A stretch of 64,000 nt of DNA. It comes from Kineosporia rhizophila (lineage in GTDB: Bacteria; Actinomycetota; Actinomycetes; Actinomycetales; Kineosporiaceae). Location: assembly GCF_021277265.1 (NCBI RefSeq), contig NZ_JAJSOH010000026.1, positions 41,830 through 105,829 on the forward strand. The letters run 5' to 3'. Below are positions 42,443 through 53,103 of this stretch, piece by piece. The notes under the pieces are model-generated. The model had not been told where the DNA came from, ran no database searches, and was given only the letters and a program-made list of their open reading frames with translations. The stretch's first letter is position 1; each line of letters starts with the position of its first letter. The position numbers and the translations under genes were made by a program.

Positions 42443-43558
42443 TCAGGCCAGCACCTCGGTCAGGGCGACGAACGGCATCTCGTGGGCCTCGGCCACGGGA
42501 GCGTTGACCACCGCCCCGTCGTAGGTGTTCAGCCCCAGGCCCAGCGCCGGATCTGCACGCAGGGCCTCGCGCCAGCCTCGCCCGGCCAGCTCGAGCACGT
42601 ACGGCAGGGTGACGTTGGTCAGCGCGTAGGTGCTGGTGTGCGGCACCGCGCCCGGCATGTTGGCCACGCAGTAGAAGACCGAGTCGTGCACCTTGTAGGT
42701 CGGGTCGGCGTGCGTGGTGGGCCGTGAGTCCTCGAAGCAGCCGCCCTGGTCGATCGAGATGTCGACCAGCACGCTGCCCGGCCGCATGGTGGCCACCTGC
42801 TCGTTGGTGACCAGCTTGGGCGCCTTGGCCCCGGCCACCAGCACGGCGCCGACGACCAGGTCGGCGTCGCGGATCGCGGTCTCGATCTCCAGCGAGTTCG
42901 AGGCCACGGTCTGCAGGTGGCCCTGGTAGATCCGGTCCATCTCGCGCAGCCGCTCGATGTTGCGGTCCAGCAGCACCACCTCGGCCTGCATGCCCAGCGC
43001 GATCGCGGCCGCGTTGGCCCCGGCCACCCCGGCCCCGATGATGACCACCTTGGCCGCGTACACACCGGGCGCACCGCCGAGCAGGATGCCCCGCCCGCCC
43101 TCGGCCCGCATCAGCGTGTGCGCCCCGACCTGCGGGGCGAGCCGGCCGGCGACCTCGCTCATCGGCGCCAGCAGCGGCAGCGACCGGTCGGCCAGCTGCA
43201 CCGTCTCGTAGGCGATGCCGGTGACCTGGCGCTTCAGCAGTTCTTCGGTGAGCGGGCGATCGGCGGCCAGGTGCAGGTAGGTGAACAGCACCTGCCCCGG
43301 GCGCATCCGCTCGTACTCCGCCGGGATCGGCTCCTTCACCTTCAGCACCAGCTCGGCCCCGGCCCACACCTCGTCGGCGGCGGGAAGGATCCGAGCCCCG
43401 GCCGCGACGTAGGCGTCGTCCGAGATCGACGACCCCTCCCCCGCGGCCCTCTCGATGATGACCTCGTGCCCGGCCCGGACCAGCTCGTGCACCCCGGCAG
43501 GGGTGATCGCGACCCGGTACTCGTGGTTCTTGATCTCGCGCGGAACGCCGACCCTCAC
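42443..43558 (-). CDS. ald: Alanine dehydrogenase
   Basis: The 371-residue enzyme interconverts alanine and pyruvate with NAD+ and ammonia. Motifs are MRVGVPREIKNHEYRVAITP, MRPGQVLFTYLHLAADRPLT, VVIIGAGVAGANAAAIALGM (Rossmann NAD site) and VDISIDQGGCFEDSRPTTHA. The length and all motifs are standard. It is single-transcribed, ending next to xerD. Confidence 0.96.
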   Translation of the reverse strand: MRVGVPREIKNHEYRVAITPAGVHELVRAGHEVIIERAAGEGSSISDDAYVAAGARILPAADEVWAGAELVLKVKEPIPAEYERMRPGQVLFTYLHLAADRPLTEELLKRQVTGIAYETVQLADRSLPLLAPMSEVAGRLAPQVGAHTLMRAEGGRGILLGGAPGVYAAKVVIIGAGVAGANAAAIALGMQAEVVLLDRNIERLREMDRIYQGHLQTVASNSLEIETAIRDADLVVGAVLVAGAKAPKLVTNEQVATMRPGSVLVDISIDQGGCFEDSRPTTHADPTYKVHDSVFYCVANMPGAVPHTSTYALTNVTLPYVLELAGRGWREALRADPALGLGLNTYDGAVVNAPVAEAHEMPFVALTEVLA

Positions 43559-43722
43559 TCGATCAGCCGCCTCTCGTCAGCAGACCCCAGATGATCGCTT
43601 CGAGGGCCACTCTAGGACGGACGTCGGACCGGCACCGTGTGACGCGACGCCGTCGGCAGATCATTCGCTGCGGATCGCGTCTGGAACGGAAACTGTCGGT
43701 GGCGTGTGATTCGATCTTTCTC

Positions 43723-44331
43723 ATGAGCGGTCGGTTCGTTCCGTATGCGGCCACACCCGGCCGCGCCATCGTGCAGGTCGTCGCCGACATCAGCGTGCTG
43801 CTGTGGGTGGTGGCCTGGTACTACGTGGCCAAGGCCGTGCACTCGGCCCTGTCCGCCATCGCCGAGGTCGGGGCCGACGTGCAGGGCGGCGCCAACGGCA
43901 TCCGCAGCAACCTGAACGGCGCCGGAGACAGCGCGGGTGACATCCCGCTGGCCGGTGACGCACTGGCGAAACCGCTGAACGCGGCGGCCGGGGCCGCGCA
44001 GCAGATCGCCGATGCCGGCCAGGGCCTGGACGAGAAGGCCACCGCGCTGGCCATCCTGCTGGCGCTGGCGGTCTCGGTACCGCCGATCCTGGCGCTCGTG
44101 GTGCCCTGGCTGCTGCTGCGCCTGCGGTTCGCCCGCCGGGCCGGCGCCACCGCCGCCCTGGCCAACACCGAAGGCGGCGCCGACCTGCTCGCCCTGCGCG
44201 CCCTCGCCAACCGCCCCATGCCCAAGCTCCTGAAGATCACCGCCGACCCCCTGGAGGGCTGGCGCACCGGAGACCCAGAGGTAGTCCGCCGCCTCGCCGC
44301 CCTGGAACTGAGATCGGCCGGCCTCAAATAG
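43723..44331 (+). CDS. Membrane protein of unknown function
   Basis: The 202-residue protein starts at the ATG at 43723. It has two membrane helices, AIVQVVADISVLLWVVAWYY and LAILLALAVSVPPILALVVP, separated by a small-residue-rich, predicted helical segment, and a C-terminal domain ending PEVVRRLAALELRSAGL. This architecture is common in actinomycetes near ald, but I know no function. It is divergent from ald. Confidence 0.7.
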   Translation: MSGRFVPYAATPGRAIVQVVADISVLLWVVAWYYVAKAVHSALSAIAEVGADVQGGANGIRSNLNGAGDSAGDIPLAGDALAKPLNAAAGAAQQIADAGQGLDEKATALAILLALAVSVPPILALVVPWLLLRLRFARRAGATAALANTEGGADLLALRALANRPMPKLLKITADPLEGWRTGDPEVVRRLAALELRSAGLK

Positions 44332-44360
44332 GTCCGCCCAGCACACCGCGCGACCAGGCC

Positions 44361-44460
44361 CACCCCTCGATCACGGCCAGCCCGGCCCCACCCCTTGATC
44401 ACGGCCGGCTCAGCCCCCTCGATAACGGCCAGCCCGGCCACACCCCTCGATCACGGCCGG
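44361..44460. repeat. Imperfect 25-28 bp tandem repeats, four copies
   Basis: The unit CACCCCTCGATCACGGCCAG with a CCCGGC tail occurs four times with small changes (TTGATC, GATAAC, CCGGCTC). It fills the gap between the membrane protein and the alpha/beta hydrolase genes. No reading frame is supported. Confidence 0.65.
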
Positions 44461-44479
44461 ATCTGCCCACTGCGCGAAC

Positions 44480-45343
44480 TCAGGCCGAGTGGGGGCGCGG
44501 GCGCTTGGGAGTGCTGCCGGCGCCGACCCGGCCGATGATCGCCTGGGCCACCTGGTCCGCGTTCGTCTCCGGCAGCCAGTGGCCGGCGTCCAGTTCGACG
44601 AATCGGTAGCTGGACCGGTGGCTCTCCACCACGTATTCGGCAGATGCCTCGGCGGCCGCGCGGCCCAGGAAGGGGTCTTGCGAGCCCCAGACGTAGGTCA
44701 GCGGCAGCTTGGCCCGGCCTGCCGGGGTCGATCGTGAGTACGGCACTCCGCGATACCAGTTGAGCGCGCCGGTGAGGGTGTTCCCCTGTTGCAGCCGCTT
44801 GGCGTCCCTCTGGGCCAATGGCTTGGGCAGCCCTGTCCGCAGCAGCATCTGCTGCGCCCGATCACCACGCAGGGCGAGCTCCGGCACCCCTGGCAGCTGG
44901 AAAGCGCCCACGTACCAGGACCTCAGGCCTTGCGCACTGCTCCGGGCGGCCTTCGCCAGTGCTGCCGGATGCGGCGTCGAGAGCACGGTCACCGAGCGAA
45001 ATCGGTCGGCGTGCCGACCGGCCAATGCCCAGGCCACTGCCCCGCCCCAGTCGTGTCCCACCACATGCGCTGTCTTGTGCCCCACCGCGTCCATCAGCGC
45101 CAAGACGTCGTCCATGAGCTCCCCCATGGCGTACCTGCGTCGTGAATCCGGCTGTGCGCCAGGCGAATAGCCGCGCTGGTCCGGCGCGATCGTGCGCATA
45201 CCCGCCGAGTGGAGCAACGGCTCCAGCTTCAGCCAGCACGTGGAGGTCTGCGGGAAACCGTGCAGCAGGATCACCGGCGTTCCGTTGTCCGGCCCGCTGT
45301 CGCGCACGTCGAAGGTCAGGCCGTCCCGGGTGAATCTCTGCAT
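44480..45343 (-). CDS. Alpha/beta hydrolase (epoxide hydrolase / haloalkane dehalogenase-like)
   Basis: I use the ATG at 45343, giving 287 residues; the frame is open to 45394. Motifs are HGFPQTSTCWLKLEPLL (HGxP), APDQRGYS, VGHDWGGAVAWALAGRHADR (nucleophile Asp in G-H-D-W-G, as in epoxide hydrolases), YVWGSQDPFLG (acid) and DAGHWLPE (His). An epoxide or halide substrate is likely, but the lid is not informative. Confidence 0.85.
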   Translation of the reverse strand: MQRFTRDGLTFDVRDSGPDNGTPVILLHGFPQTSTCWLKLEPLLHSAGMRTIAPDQRGYSPGAQPDSRRRYAMGELMDDVLALMDAVGHKTAHVVGHDWGGAVAWALAGRHADRFRSVTVLSTPHPAALAKAARSSAQGLRSWYVGAFQLPGVPELALRGDRAQQMLLRTGLPKPLAQRDAKRLQQGNTLTGALNWYRGVPYSRSTPAGRAKLPLTYVWGSQDPFLGRAAAEASAEYVVESHRSSYRFVELDAGHWLPETNADQVAQAIIGRVGAGSTPKRPRPHSA

Positions 45344-45471
45344 GGCCACAAAGCGTAGATGCGCTCCCACCCTGCGCATCTGAAGAAGGCACACGAGTCC
45401 CGCGCCCTTCTGGCACCCCTTCAGGTCTTCACAATGCGCACGCCAACATCACTCTGAGCGCCCGCAGGGGA

Positions 45472-45535
45472 GGAAGGGGAGTTTGCCGAGAGAATGCTTG
45501 GACGTCCAAGCACAGTCTCGAGAAACTCCCTGTCC
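45472..45535. repeat. 64-base near-palindrome
   Basis: The centre TGCTTGGAC/GTCCAAGCA at 45495-45512 is a perfect 18-base palindrome. Outwards, CGAGA/TCTCG and GGGAGTTT/AAACTCCC continue the symmetry with two short mismatch blocks, so about 25 of 32 bases on each side pair. It could form a cruciform or a long RNA hairpin, or be a double operator. Confidence 0.7.
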
Positions 45536-45649
45536 CGGCTGAGGTCACGCTTAGCTATGCGTCATCACGGACCGAGAGCGATTGGCTCGGCGCGGAGACC
45601 GACCCTGTTCGAATGCCACTTGGTGGGCAAGGGCCCGCCCAGAGGCCCC

Positions 45650-45769
45650 GGCTCGGCTCGGCCCGCTCATAGATCCCGACTCGGCTCGGCCCGCTCATAG
45701 ACCCCGACTCGGCTCGGCCCGCTCATAGACCCCGACTCGGCTCAGAGCCGCTCATAGACCCCGACTCGG
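45650..45769. repeat. 28-bp tandem repeats, four copies
   Basis: The unit CGGCTCGGCCCGCTCATAGA plus CCCCGACT occurs four times; the core GCTCATAG begins at 45665, 45693, 45721 and 45750. There are no spacers between copies, so this is not a CRISPR array. Confidence 0.8.
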
Positions 45770-45810
45770 GCCCGGCGGCGAGATGCGCGCCGGGGCCCGA
45801 GCGGGTTTCA

Positions 45811-46439
45811 CTAGCGGTAGTGGCGGTGGGCGGGCCAGGGGGCGTTGGCGGGGCGGAGGGTGGACCAGTCCGCCGCCTTGGCGGCCGCTGCGGCCAGGAT
45901 GCCGATCGCTGCGCCGGGGTTGTGGATCTTTCCGGCGAGCACGGCGTCACGGGCCTCTTCGAGGGGGACCCAGCGGGTGGGCATGTTCAGCTCCTCCTCG
46001 CCGCGCTGGTACCGCTCGGCCTCGGGCACCTCGGAGATGCCGCGGGCCAGGTAGCAGCGCAGGGCCTCGTTGCTGCCGCCGGGCGAGTTGAACCACTCGG
46101 CCAGCAGGTCCCACTGCCCGGCCCGGATGTCGGCCTCCTCCAGCAGCTCCCGCTTGGCCGCCTCGACCGGGTCCTCGCCCGGCACGTCGAGCAGGCCGGC
46201 GGGCAGCTCCCAGAGTTCCATCTGCACCGGGTGCCGGTACTGCCGGATCATCAGGACGCGGTCGAACTCGTCCAGGGCCAGCACCGTCACCGCTCCCGGG
46301 TGGTCCATCAGTTCCCGGGTGACCTGGCCGCCCTCACCGAGGTCGACCTTCTCCGAGACGATGTTCCAGACCTTGCCCTGGTGGATCAGGTCGTGGGCGA
46401 TCACCGGCCGGGGGGCCAGGAAGTCTTCCAGCTCCTCGC

Positions 46440-46443
<4 letters not shown>
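45811..46443 (-). CDS. NUDIX hydrolase, ADP-ribose pyrophosphatase-like
   Basis: The 210-residue protein has a Nudix box in GLLDVPGEDPVEAAKRELLE followed by EEADIRAG, with an N-terminal strand set typical of ADP-ribose pyrophosphatases (VLMIRQYRHPVQMELWELPA). It probably cleaves ADP-ribose to AMP and ribose 5-phosphate. The GTG start overlaps the pyrG stop (GTGA), as expected for a coupled pair. Confidence 0.9.
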
Positions 46444-48224
<1,781 letters not shown>

Positions 48225-48327
48225 GGGCTTTCACGTTATCAGGGTCTGCGGGCCGTCGTGACCTCAGCCGCCTCGTTCGCCCGGATGGGCTACCGAAGTC
48301 CCTTTATCGGCGAGGGGATCTTCATCA

Positions 48328-49416
48328 CTACGGCCGCCCGAGCAACTGCTGGTAACGGTTGTGCCAACGCTGGGTGACCTCGTCCTCGGTCGGCAGCGCC
48401 GCGACCCGGGCGCGGGCCCGTTCGGCGAGCTCGGCCGCCTGGGTGGGGTCGGTGAGCAGATCGCGGACGGCGGAAGCAAGCGCTGGTGCCGATCCGGGAT
48501 CGACGAGCGCACCCGCGTCCTCAAGCAGGTCGGGAACCCCACCCACCGCAGTGGCGACCACCGGAACCCCGGCGGCCATCGCTTCCTGTACCGCCAGCGG
48601 GCGGGCCTCCCAGTCGCTGGTGAGCGCAAAGACGTCGGCCTCGGCCAGCAGGGCAGGTATGTCTTCCCGGCGGCCCAGGAAGGTCACTGGGGCGTTGACC
48701 CGGTTGCGCCGTAGCTCGAGCTGGTCAAGCAGCTCCAGATCGCCGTCTCCGGCGACAACCCACTGCACCCCGAGGACGTCTGCGGACAGGAGGGCGGCAG
48801 CGTCTACCAACACGTCCAGACGCTTCTGGGGGGCAATACGCGAGACGGTCAGCACCAGGGGGCCACGGCGGGGCGGCAGATCAGAACCAACAATGGACGC
48901 TTGGACGCTCGTCTCCAGCGGCTCGGCCGAGACGATCGTGAGCTCCGGCCGCTTCGCGCCGAGCTGCGCGGCCCGGGCGACCAGGTCGGACGAGGCGCCG
49001 GTGAGCAGGTCGGCGCGAGTGGCCTGGATCTTCTCCGCCGCGGCGAGGACCCGACGTTTCGGCCCCCCTCCGAGCACGGCATTGTGCCAGGTCACGATCA
49101 CCGGCGGGCGCTGCTTCACCGACGCCGCCGCGAGCACCGTGAGCAGACCGGCCTGGTGCCCGTGGGCGTGCACGACGCTGGCCTCACCGATCAGCCGGCG
49201 CAGCGTCTTCAGCGATGCGCTCAGGTTGTGCCGGCCCACCGGCCATTCCGGGACCACGTCCAGCTTCGTCCCGGAGAACCGGGTGGCGGTGATGGGACTG
49301 GTGAAAACGCCTACGTCCCAGCCGAGCTGGTCCAGCCCAGCAGCGAGCCCGGCCACGTGCCCGGCCACTCCCCCGGTGGCCGGCCCGGCCACCAACAGCA
49401 CACGATCCGCACTCAT
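48328..49416 (-). CDS. Glycosyltransferase, GT4 family
   Basis: The 362-residue protein has two Rossmann domains: LLVAGPATGGVAGHVAGLAA at the N-terminus, HAHGHQAGLLTVLAAASV, LVLTVSRIAPQKRLDVLVDA and DWEARPLAVQEAMAAGVPVV (the E-x7-E motif). It transfers a sugar, probably onto an envelope lipid or polymer, given the murJ neighbour. It lies 2 bases after murJ and is probably coupled. Confidence 0.88.
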   Translation of the reverse strand: MSADRVLLVAGPATGGVAGHVAGLAAGLDQLGWDVGVFTSPITATRFSGTKLDVVPEWPVGRHNLSASLKTLRRLIGEASVVHAHGHQAGLLTVLAAASVKQRPPVIVTWHNAVLGGGPKRRVLAAAEKIQATRADLLTGASSDLVARAAQLGAKRPELTIVSAEPLETSVQASIVGSDLPPRRGPLVLTVSRIAPQKRLDVLVDAAALLSADVLGVQWVVAGDGDLELLDQLELRRNRVNAPVTFLGRREDIPALLAEADVFALTSDWEARPLAVQEAMAAGVPVVATAVGGVPDLLEDAGALVDPGSAPALASAVRDLLTDPTQAAELAERARARVAALPTEDEVTQRWHNRYQQLLGRP

Positions 49417-49418
49417 AC

Positions 49419-51230
49419 CTAAGCCTTCCGGGTGATCCGTCCGATCAGCATGCCCAGGTTCCGGCGGTCCAGCACCGCGAGCAGCGCGGTGAAGACCAGC
49501 GCCGACACAGTCGCAGCGACCACGCCGGCGAACAGCGACAAGATCACGGACGCTTGCCGCCCGTCCAGTACCAGGTAGGACGTTTCCCGACCGGCCAGCG
49601 CAGCGACCAGTGCGGCGATGCCGGAAAGCACCAGGAGGCGGCCCAGCCCAGCTACGGACTCGGCCCCCGCCACCCGACGCAGGGCGAGCACCAGCAAGAA
49701 CGCCGCGACGGCCATGCCGACGGTGTTACCCCAGGCCAATCCTGTGACTACAGGCGCCAACTGTGCCCCTACGACAGAGCCAATGATGACCGTGCCCCAG
49801 CCGAGGGAAGTAGCCACCGCCGCCGCCCTACCCCGTTCGCGGGCGTAGAGGGCACGGCCGATGTGGGCGATCAGCGCGAAGCCGACCAGGCCGGGGGCCA
49901 TGACAGTGAGGGCGTTGCCCATCTCCCCCAACATCGCCTTCGATCCGGAGGTGGTGTCGATAACGGTGAAGAACTCGCCCACCGCCACTGCGGCACCTGC
50001 GAGCACGGCGGTACCGAAGAGCGAAACCAGCACGACCACACGCGTACTGGAGGCTGCAGTCGCTGCGAACCCAGCCTCGTCCCCCTGTGAGGCTTTTTCG
50101 GCCAGCCGGGGGAAGGCACTCGTAGCCAGGGGAACAGCAAGCACCGCGTAGGGCAGGAAGTAGACGGCCTGGGTGTACTGGAACACCGGGAAAGCATTGG
50201 TGCCGCTACGACTGGCCAGAAGCAGGGCAGTTAGCAACGCGGCCTGTTGCGCCAGGAGGGCTGCGATGCCCGCCGAAGCAAGAGCTAGGCCCCGCCGGGC
50301 GATCCCCGGGGGGAAGGTGAGCGTGGGGCGGATACGAATTCCCGCCCGGTAGGTGGGCCACAGCAGGGGCAGCGTCATCACCGCGACGCCCGCCGTGGTT
50401 CCCCAGACCAGCCATGCTTCCGCCGCCCGGGGCAGCCCTCGGGCAGCGTCGACGCCTTCGTTGGTGGAGCCGTAGATCAGATAGGCGCCGACCACCACGA
50501 GACTGGAGAGCAGGGGCGCCGCGGCCGGCCAGAAGAAGCGGCGGTGGGCGTTCAGTGCGCCGGTCAGGATGACCCCGATGCCGTAGAGCGCGATCTGCGG
50601 CGCGAACACGGTGATCATGCGAGCCACCAGATCCTGCTGTGCCGCCAGCTCCAGTTGCCGGGCCGGACCGGCCTGGGCGTCGCCGTCGATCAGGAGCCTG
50701 GACAACGGAACGGCAAGCACGGCGAGCAGGATCGAGACCGGCACCAGCACGATCAGCACCCAGCCGATCAGCGCAGAGACGATCTTGTTGATCTCTTCAC
50801 GACGGCCACGGGCCAGCGGCCCGGCCAGGAGTGGGACCACCGCGCTGGCCAGAGCCCCACCGGCGACCACCTCGAACAGCAGGTTGGGAAGCAGATTGGC
50901 AGCCGAGTAGGCCGCGCCCACTCCGCCGGCGCCGACCTGGGTGGAGAAGACCAGCCAGCGGCCGAACCCCACCACCCGTGCCACTGCCGTGACCGCCGCG
51001 ATCAGAGCAGCCGAGGCCAGCAGCCCCCGGACGACCGGAGCGGCCGCAGTGGCGGGCTCAGGCTGGCCCGCGAGCGCAGCAGCCTGGACATGGTCGGGCG
51101 ACCCACCGGCCTCAGCGGGCCCGCCGTGGCCGCCCTCCAGACCCTGACCGGTGTGCTGGGCACGGTCGACGAGGTCGTGGCGATCCGCCCGCCGCTCTTC
51201 GTCCGGCTCAGAGGATTCCGAGGTGCTCAC
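49419..51230 (-). CDS. murJ: Lipid II flippase MurJ (MviN family)
   Basis: The start is the GTG at 51230, overlapping the previous stop as GTGA, giving 603 residues. After a hydrophilic ~65-residue N-terminus there are about 14 membrane helices with family motifs VARVVGFGRWLVFSTQVGAG and VGAAYSAANLLPNLLFEVVA, then VVPLLAGPLARGRREEINKI. MurJ moves lipid II across the membrane. Its neighbours SteA/SteB-like proteins and an MraY-like protein suggest a septum-linked wall unit. Confidence 0.9.
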   Translation of the reverse strand: MSTSESSEPDEERRADRHDLVDRAQHTGQGLEGGHGGPAEAGGSPDHVQAAALAGQPEPATAAAPVVRGLLASAALIAAVTAVARVVGFGRWLVFSTQVGAGGVGAAYSAANLLPNLLFEVVAGGALASAVVPLLAGPLARGRREEINKIVSALIGWVLIVLVPVSILLAVLAVPLSRLLIDGDAQAGPARQLELAAQQDLVARMITVFAPQIALYGIGVILTGALNAHRRFFWPAAAPLLSSLVVVGAYLIYGSTNEGVDAARGLPRAAEAWLVWGTTAGVAVMTLPLLWPTYRAGIRIRPTLTFPPGIARRGLALASAGIAALLAQQAALLTALLLASRSGTNAFPVFQYTQAVYFLPYAVLAVPLATSAFPRLAEKASQGDEAGFAATAASSTRVVVLVSLFGTAVLAGAAVAVGEFFTVIDTTSGSKAMLGEMGNALTVMAPGLVGFALIAHIGRALYARERGRAAAVATSLGWGTVIIGSVVGAQLAPVVTGLAWGNTVGMAVAAFLLVLALRRVAGAESVAGLGRLLVLSGIAALVAALAGRETSYLVLDGRQASVILSLFAGVVAATVSALVFTALLAVLDRRNLGMLIGRITRKA

Positions 51231-52096
51231 TGGGCGGGACGTCGGCCCAGCTGGTCCAGCTCGCGCAGTACCGGCGTGTTGGCGATGACCTTGGTGAAGC
51301 TGACCTTCTCGCTGGCCAGGGTGAGCCCGCCGACGACCGCCAGCACGGCGAGCTGGCCCTTGCGGTCGAGTCCGCTGACCGCGGCGGTGCCCAGCAGGGC
51401 GCCGGCCGCGTTGGCACCGGTGTCTCCGAGCATCGCCTTCTCGGCCAGGTCGAACGGCAGCAGGCCGGCGCCGGCGCCGCAGACCACGGCCACCAGGTTG
51501 CCTGCCTTCTCCGGGGCCAAAGCCGCGGGGGCGAAGAGCAGCATGACCTTGATCGCGCGGCCGGGCCGCAGGTCGAACAGGTTCATCAGGTTGGCCGAGC
51601 CGGCCACCACGGCGCCCGAGATCAGCGTGTCGGTGGTGCGGCTGAGGCCACGGGTGAAGGCCCCGGCGTCGGCCAGGTCGCGACGGGCGGGCACCAGCAG
51701 GGCTGCGGCCAGGCCGGTGGCGCCGATGCCGAGCACCTTCAGGCCGCCGGTGGTGACGTTGCCCCGCGCCAGTTCGCCCAGGTGACCACGCAGGCCCTTG
51801 CTCTTGCCGGTCTCGCGCAGGTCGTCGATGGCGCCGAACACGCCGCCGCCCAGCGTGGCCACGACTGCCGCGGCCTTGGTGCGGGCCGGCACGCCCGGCG
51901 CGATCAGCACGGCCGCAGCGGTGCCGACCGTGTAGGCCGGGCCCTCGAGCAGGGTCAGGGTCTCGCCCCGGTGGTTCTGCCGTTCCCACAGCTCGGCGCC
52001 GCCGGGCGGGAACTTCCTGAGCAGCTTCCAGGCGTCGCGGGCCGCGAAGGCGGCGCAGGCGGCCAGCGAGGCGGTACCGATCAGACGACGGATCAC
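51227..52096 (-). CDS. MraY-like (GT4/UDP-sugar-1-P transferase-like) membrane protein
   Basis: The 289-residue protein is hydrophobic throughout. Motifs like those of the MraY/WecA family are present: GAIDDLRETGKSKGLRGHL (Asp-Asp), SANLMNLFDLRPGRAIKVML (N...F-D) and FDLAEKAMLGDTGANAAGAL (G-D-x-G-A/x-N). The length is a little shorter than MraY (~340). Whether it is an active polyprenyl-phosphate sugar transferase is open. It overlaps both neighbours by 4 bases. Confidence 0.75.
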   Translation of the reverse strand: MIRRLIGTASLAACAAFAARDAWKLLRKFPPGGAELWERQNHRGETLTLLEGPAYTVGTAAAVLIAPGVPARTKAAAVVATLGGGVFGAIDDLRETGKSKGLRGHLGELARGNVTTGGLKVLGIGATGLAAALLVPARRDLADAGAFTRGLSRTTDTLISGAVVAGSANLMNLFDLRPGRAIKVMLLFAPAALAPEKAGNLVAVVCGAGAGLLPFDLAEKAMLGDTGANAAGALLGTAAVSGLDRKGQLAVLAVVGGLTLASEKVSFTKVIANTPVLRELDQLGRRPAQ

Positions 52097-53103
52097 GGGT
52101 TGTCTCCCTTGCCTGCGGCGTCGGTGGCCTCGGTGCGGGTGGCGAGCGGTGGCAGGATCCCGTCCACGCCCTCGCCGAAACCGTAGGCGCCGGTCGCCCC
52201 GGAGAGCTGTTCCTCCAGGGCCAGCACGGCGGTGACCACACCCATCGCGGTGGTACCGGTGTCGACCGTGGAGACGTCGGCGCTCACTGCCTCGTCGTCG
52301 CGGATCGCGGTGATCACACCGCCGGTGGCGGCCGAGGCGGGTCCGGTGGCCACCGCGCCGCCGCCGGTGGCGTCGAGCCGTCCGGCCAGCGCCACGTAGG
52401 CCGGGGCCACCTCGTCGGTGTCCGCCGCCGTCGCGGCCGGCTGGCCGGTGGCCTCCGGGTTGGCCGGGACCACCAGCACCGCGCCCGAGGCCAGGCCGTC
52501 GAGGTCGCCCTCCACCTCGATCAGCTCGGCCGTGGACAGGCCGTTCAGTGCCGTGGCGGCATCGGCCGAGCCAGTGCCGGAGAGCGTGCTGCCGGCCGCG
52601 GAGACCGTGGAGGTGGCCAGCACCTGGGCCAGCCGCTCGGCGGTGGTGCCCTCGGTCGGCACGTAGCCGCTGGGCAGCTCGCCGGCCAGCGTGGACAGGG
52701 CCGCAGTGCGGTCGGCCTCCTTGTCGGCGGCCGTCCAGTTCTCGGTCAGCCGGATCCGGCCGGTGACACTGCCCCCGGCCGTGCCGATCGCCTCGGTGAG
52801 CGGCTCGACCACGTCGTCCTCGACCCCGGGCAGCGCGATCACGGCGACCGCGCGGCCGGTGAGCGCCCCACCCACCAGGGCGGGCGTGGTGGCCTCGGCG
52901 AACTCGTCGCGGTGGGTGACCGCGGCCGAGGCCGTGTCGACCTGCTCGCGCAGCTCGTCGCGGTCGGCCCGGAGCACGCTGACCTGCTCGGTCAGGGTGG
53001 AGCCGATCGAGTCCTGCAGCGGGCCGGCGCCCAGCACGATGCCCACGGCCAGGGCCAGGAACACCGAGATGAGCGATACGAGGTGGTACCGGAAGTCGAT
53101 CAT
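52093..53103 (-). CDS. SteB/MctB-like membrane-anchored coiled-coil protein
   Basis: The start is the ATG at 53103, overlapping the steA stop as ATGA, giving 336 residues. One N-terminal helix, VSLISVFLALAVGIVLGAGP, is followed by a coiled coil (LRADRDELREQVDTASAAVT) and a low-complexity extracytoplasmic domain rich in Thr, Ala and Gly. This is the pattern of proteins named MctB in mycobacteria (copper efflux) and SteB in corynebacteria (a partner of SteA in division). Confidence 0.8.
   Translation of the reverse strand: MIDFRYHLVSLISVFLALAVGIVLGAGPLQDSIGSTLTEQVSVLRADRDELREQVDTASAAVTHRDEFAEATTPALVGGALTGRAVAVIALPGVEDDVVEPLTEAIGTAGGSVTGRIRLTENWTAADKEADRTAALSTLAGELPSGYVPTEGTTAERLAQVLATSTVSAAGSTLSGTGSADAATALNGLSTAELIEVEGDLDGLASGAVLVVPANPEATGQPAATAADTDEVAPAYVALAGRLDATGGGAVATGPASAATGGVITAIRDDEAVSADVSTVDTGTTAMGVVTAVLALEEQLSGATGAYGFGEGVDGILPPLATRTEATDAAGKGDNP

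Larger units (their letters stand above)
45344..45810. other. Long intergenic region with palindrome and tandem repeats
   Basis: These 467 bases between two leftward genes encode no supported protein. They contain a 64-base near-palindrome at 45472-45535 and four 28-base tandem repeats at 45650-45769. Either could affect transcription into the hydrolase or be a mobile-element trace. Confidence 0.6.

Noticed and set aside
42378..43367. Long extension upstream of xerD
   Set aside because: It overlaps ald in another frame and has no homology; XerD begins after the ald stop.
45650..45769. CRISPR array suspected because of 28-bp repeats
   Set aside because: The repeats are head to tail with no spacers and no cas genes nearby.
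51231..52241. N-terminal extension of murJ
   Set aside because: It is an out-of-frame reading of the MraY-like gene; the GTG at 51230 overlaps that gene's stop.
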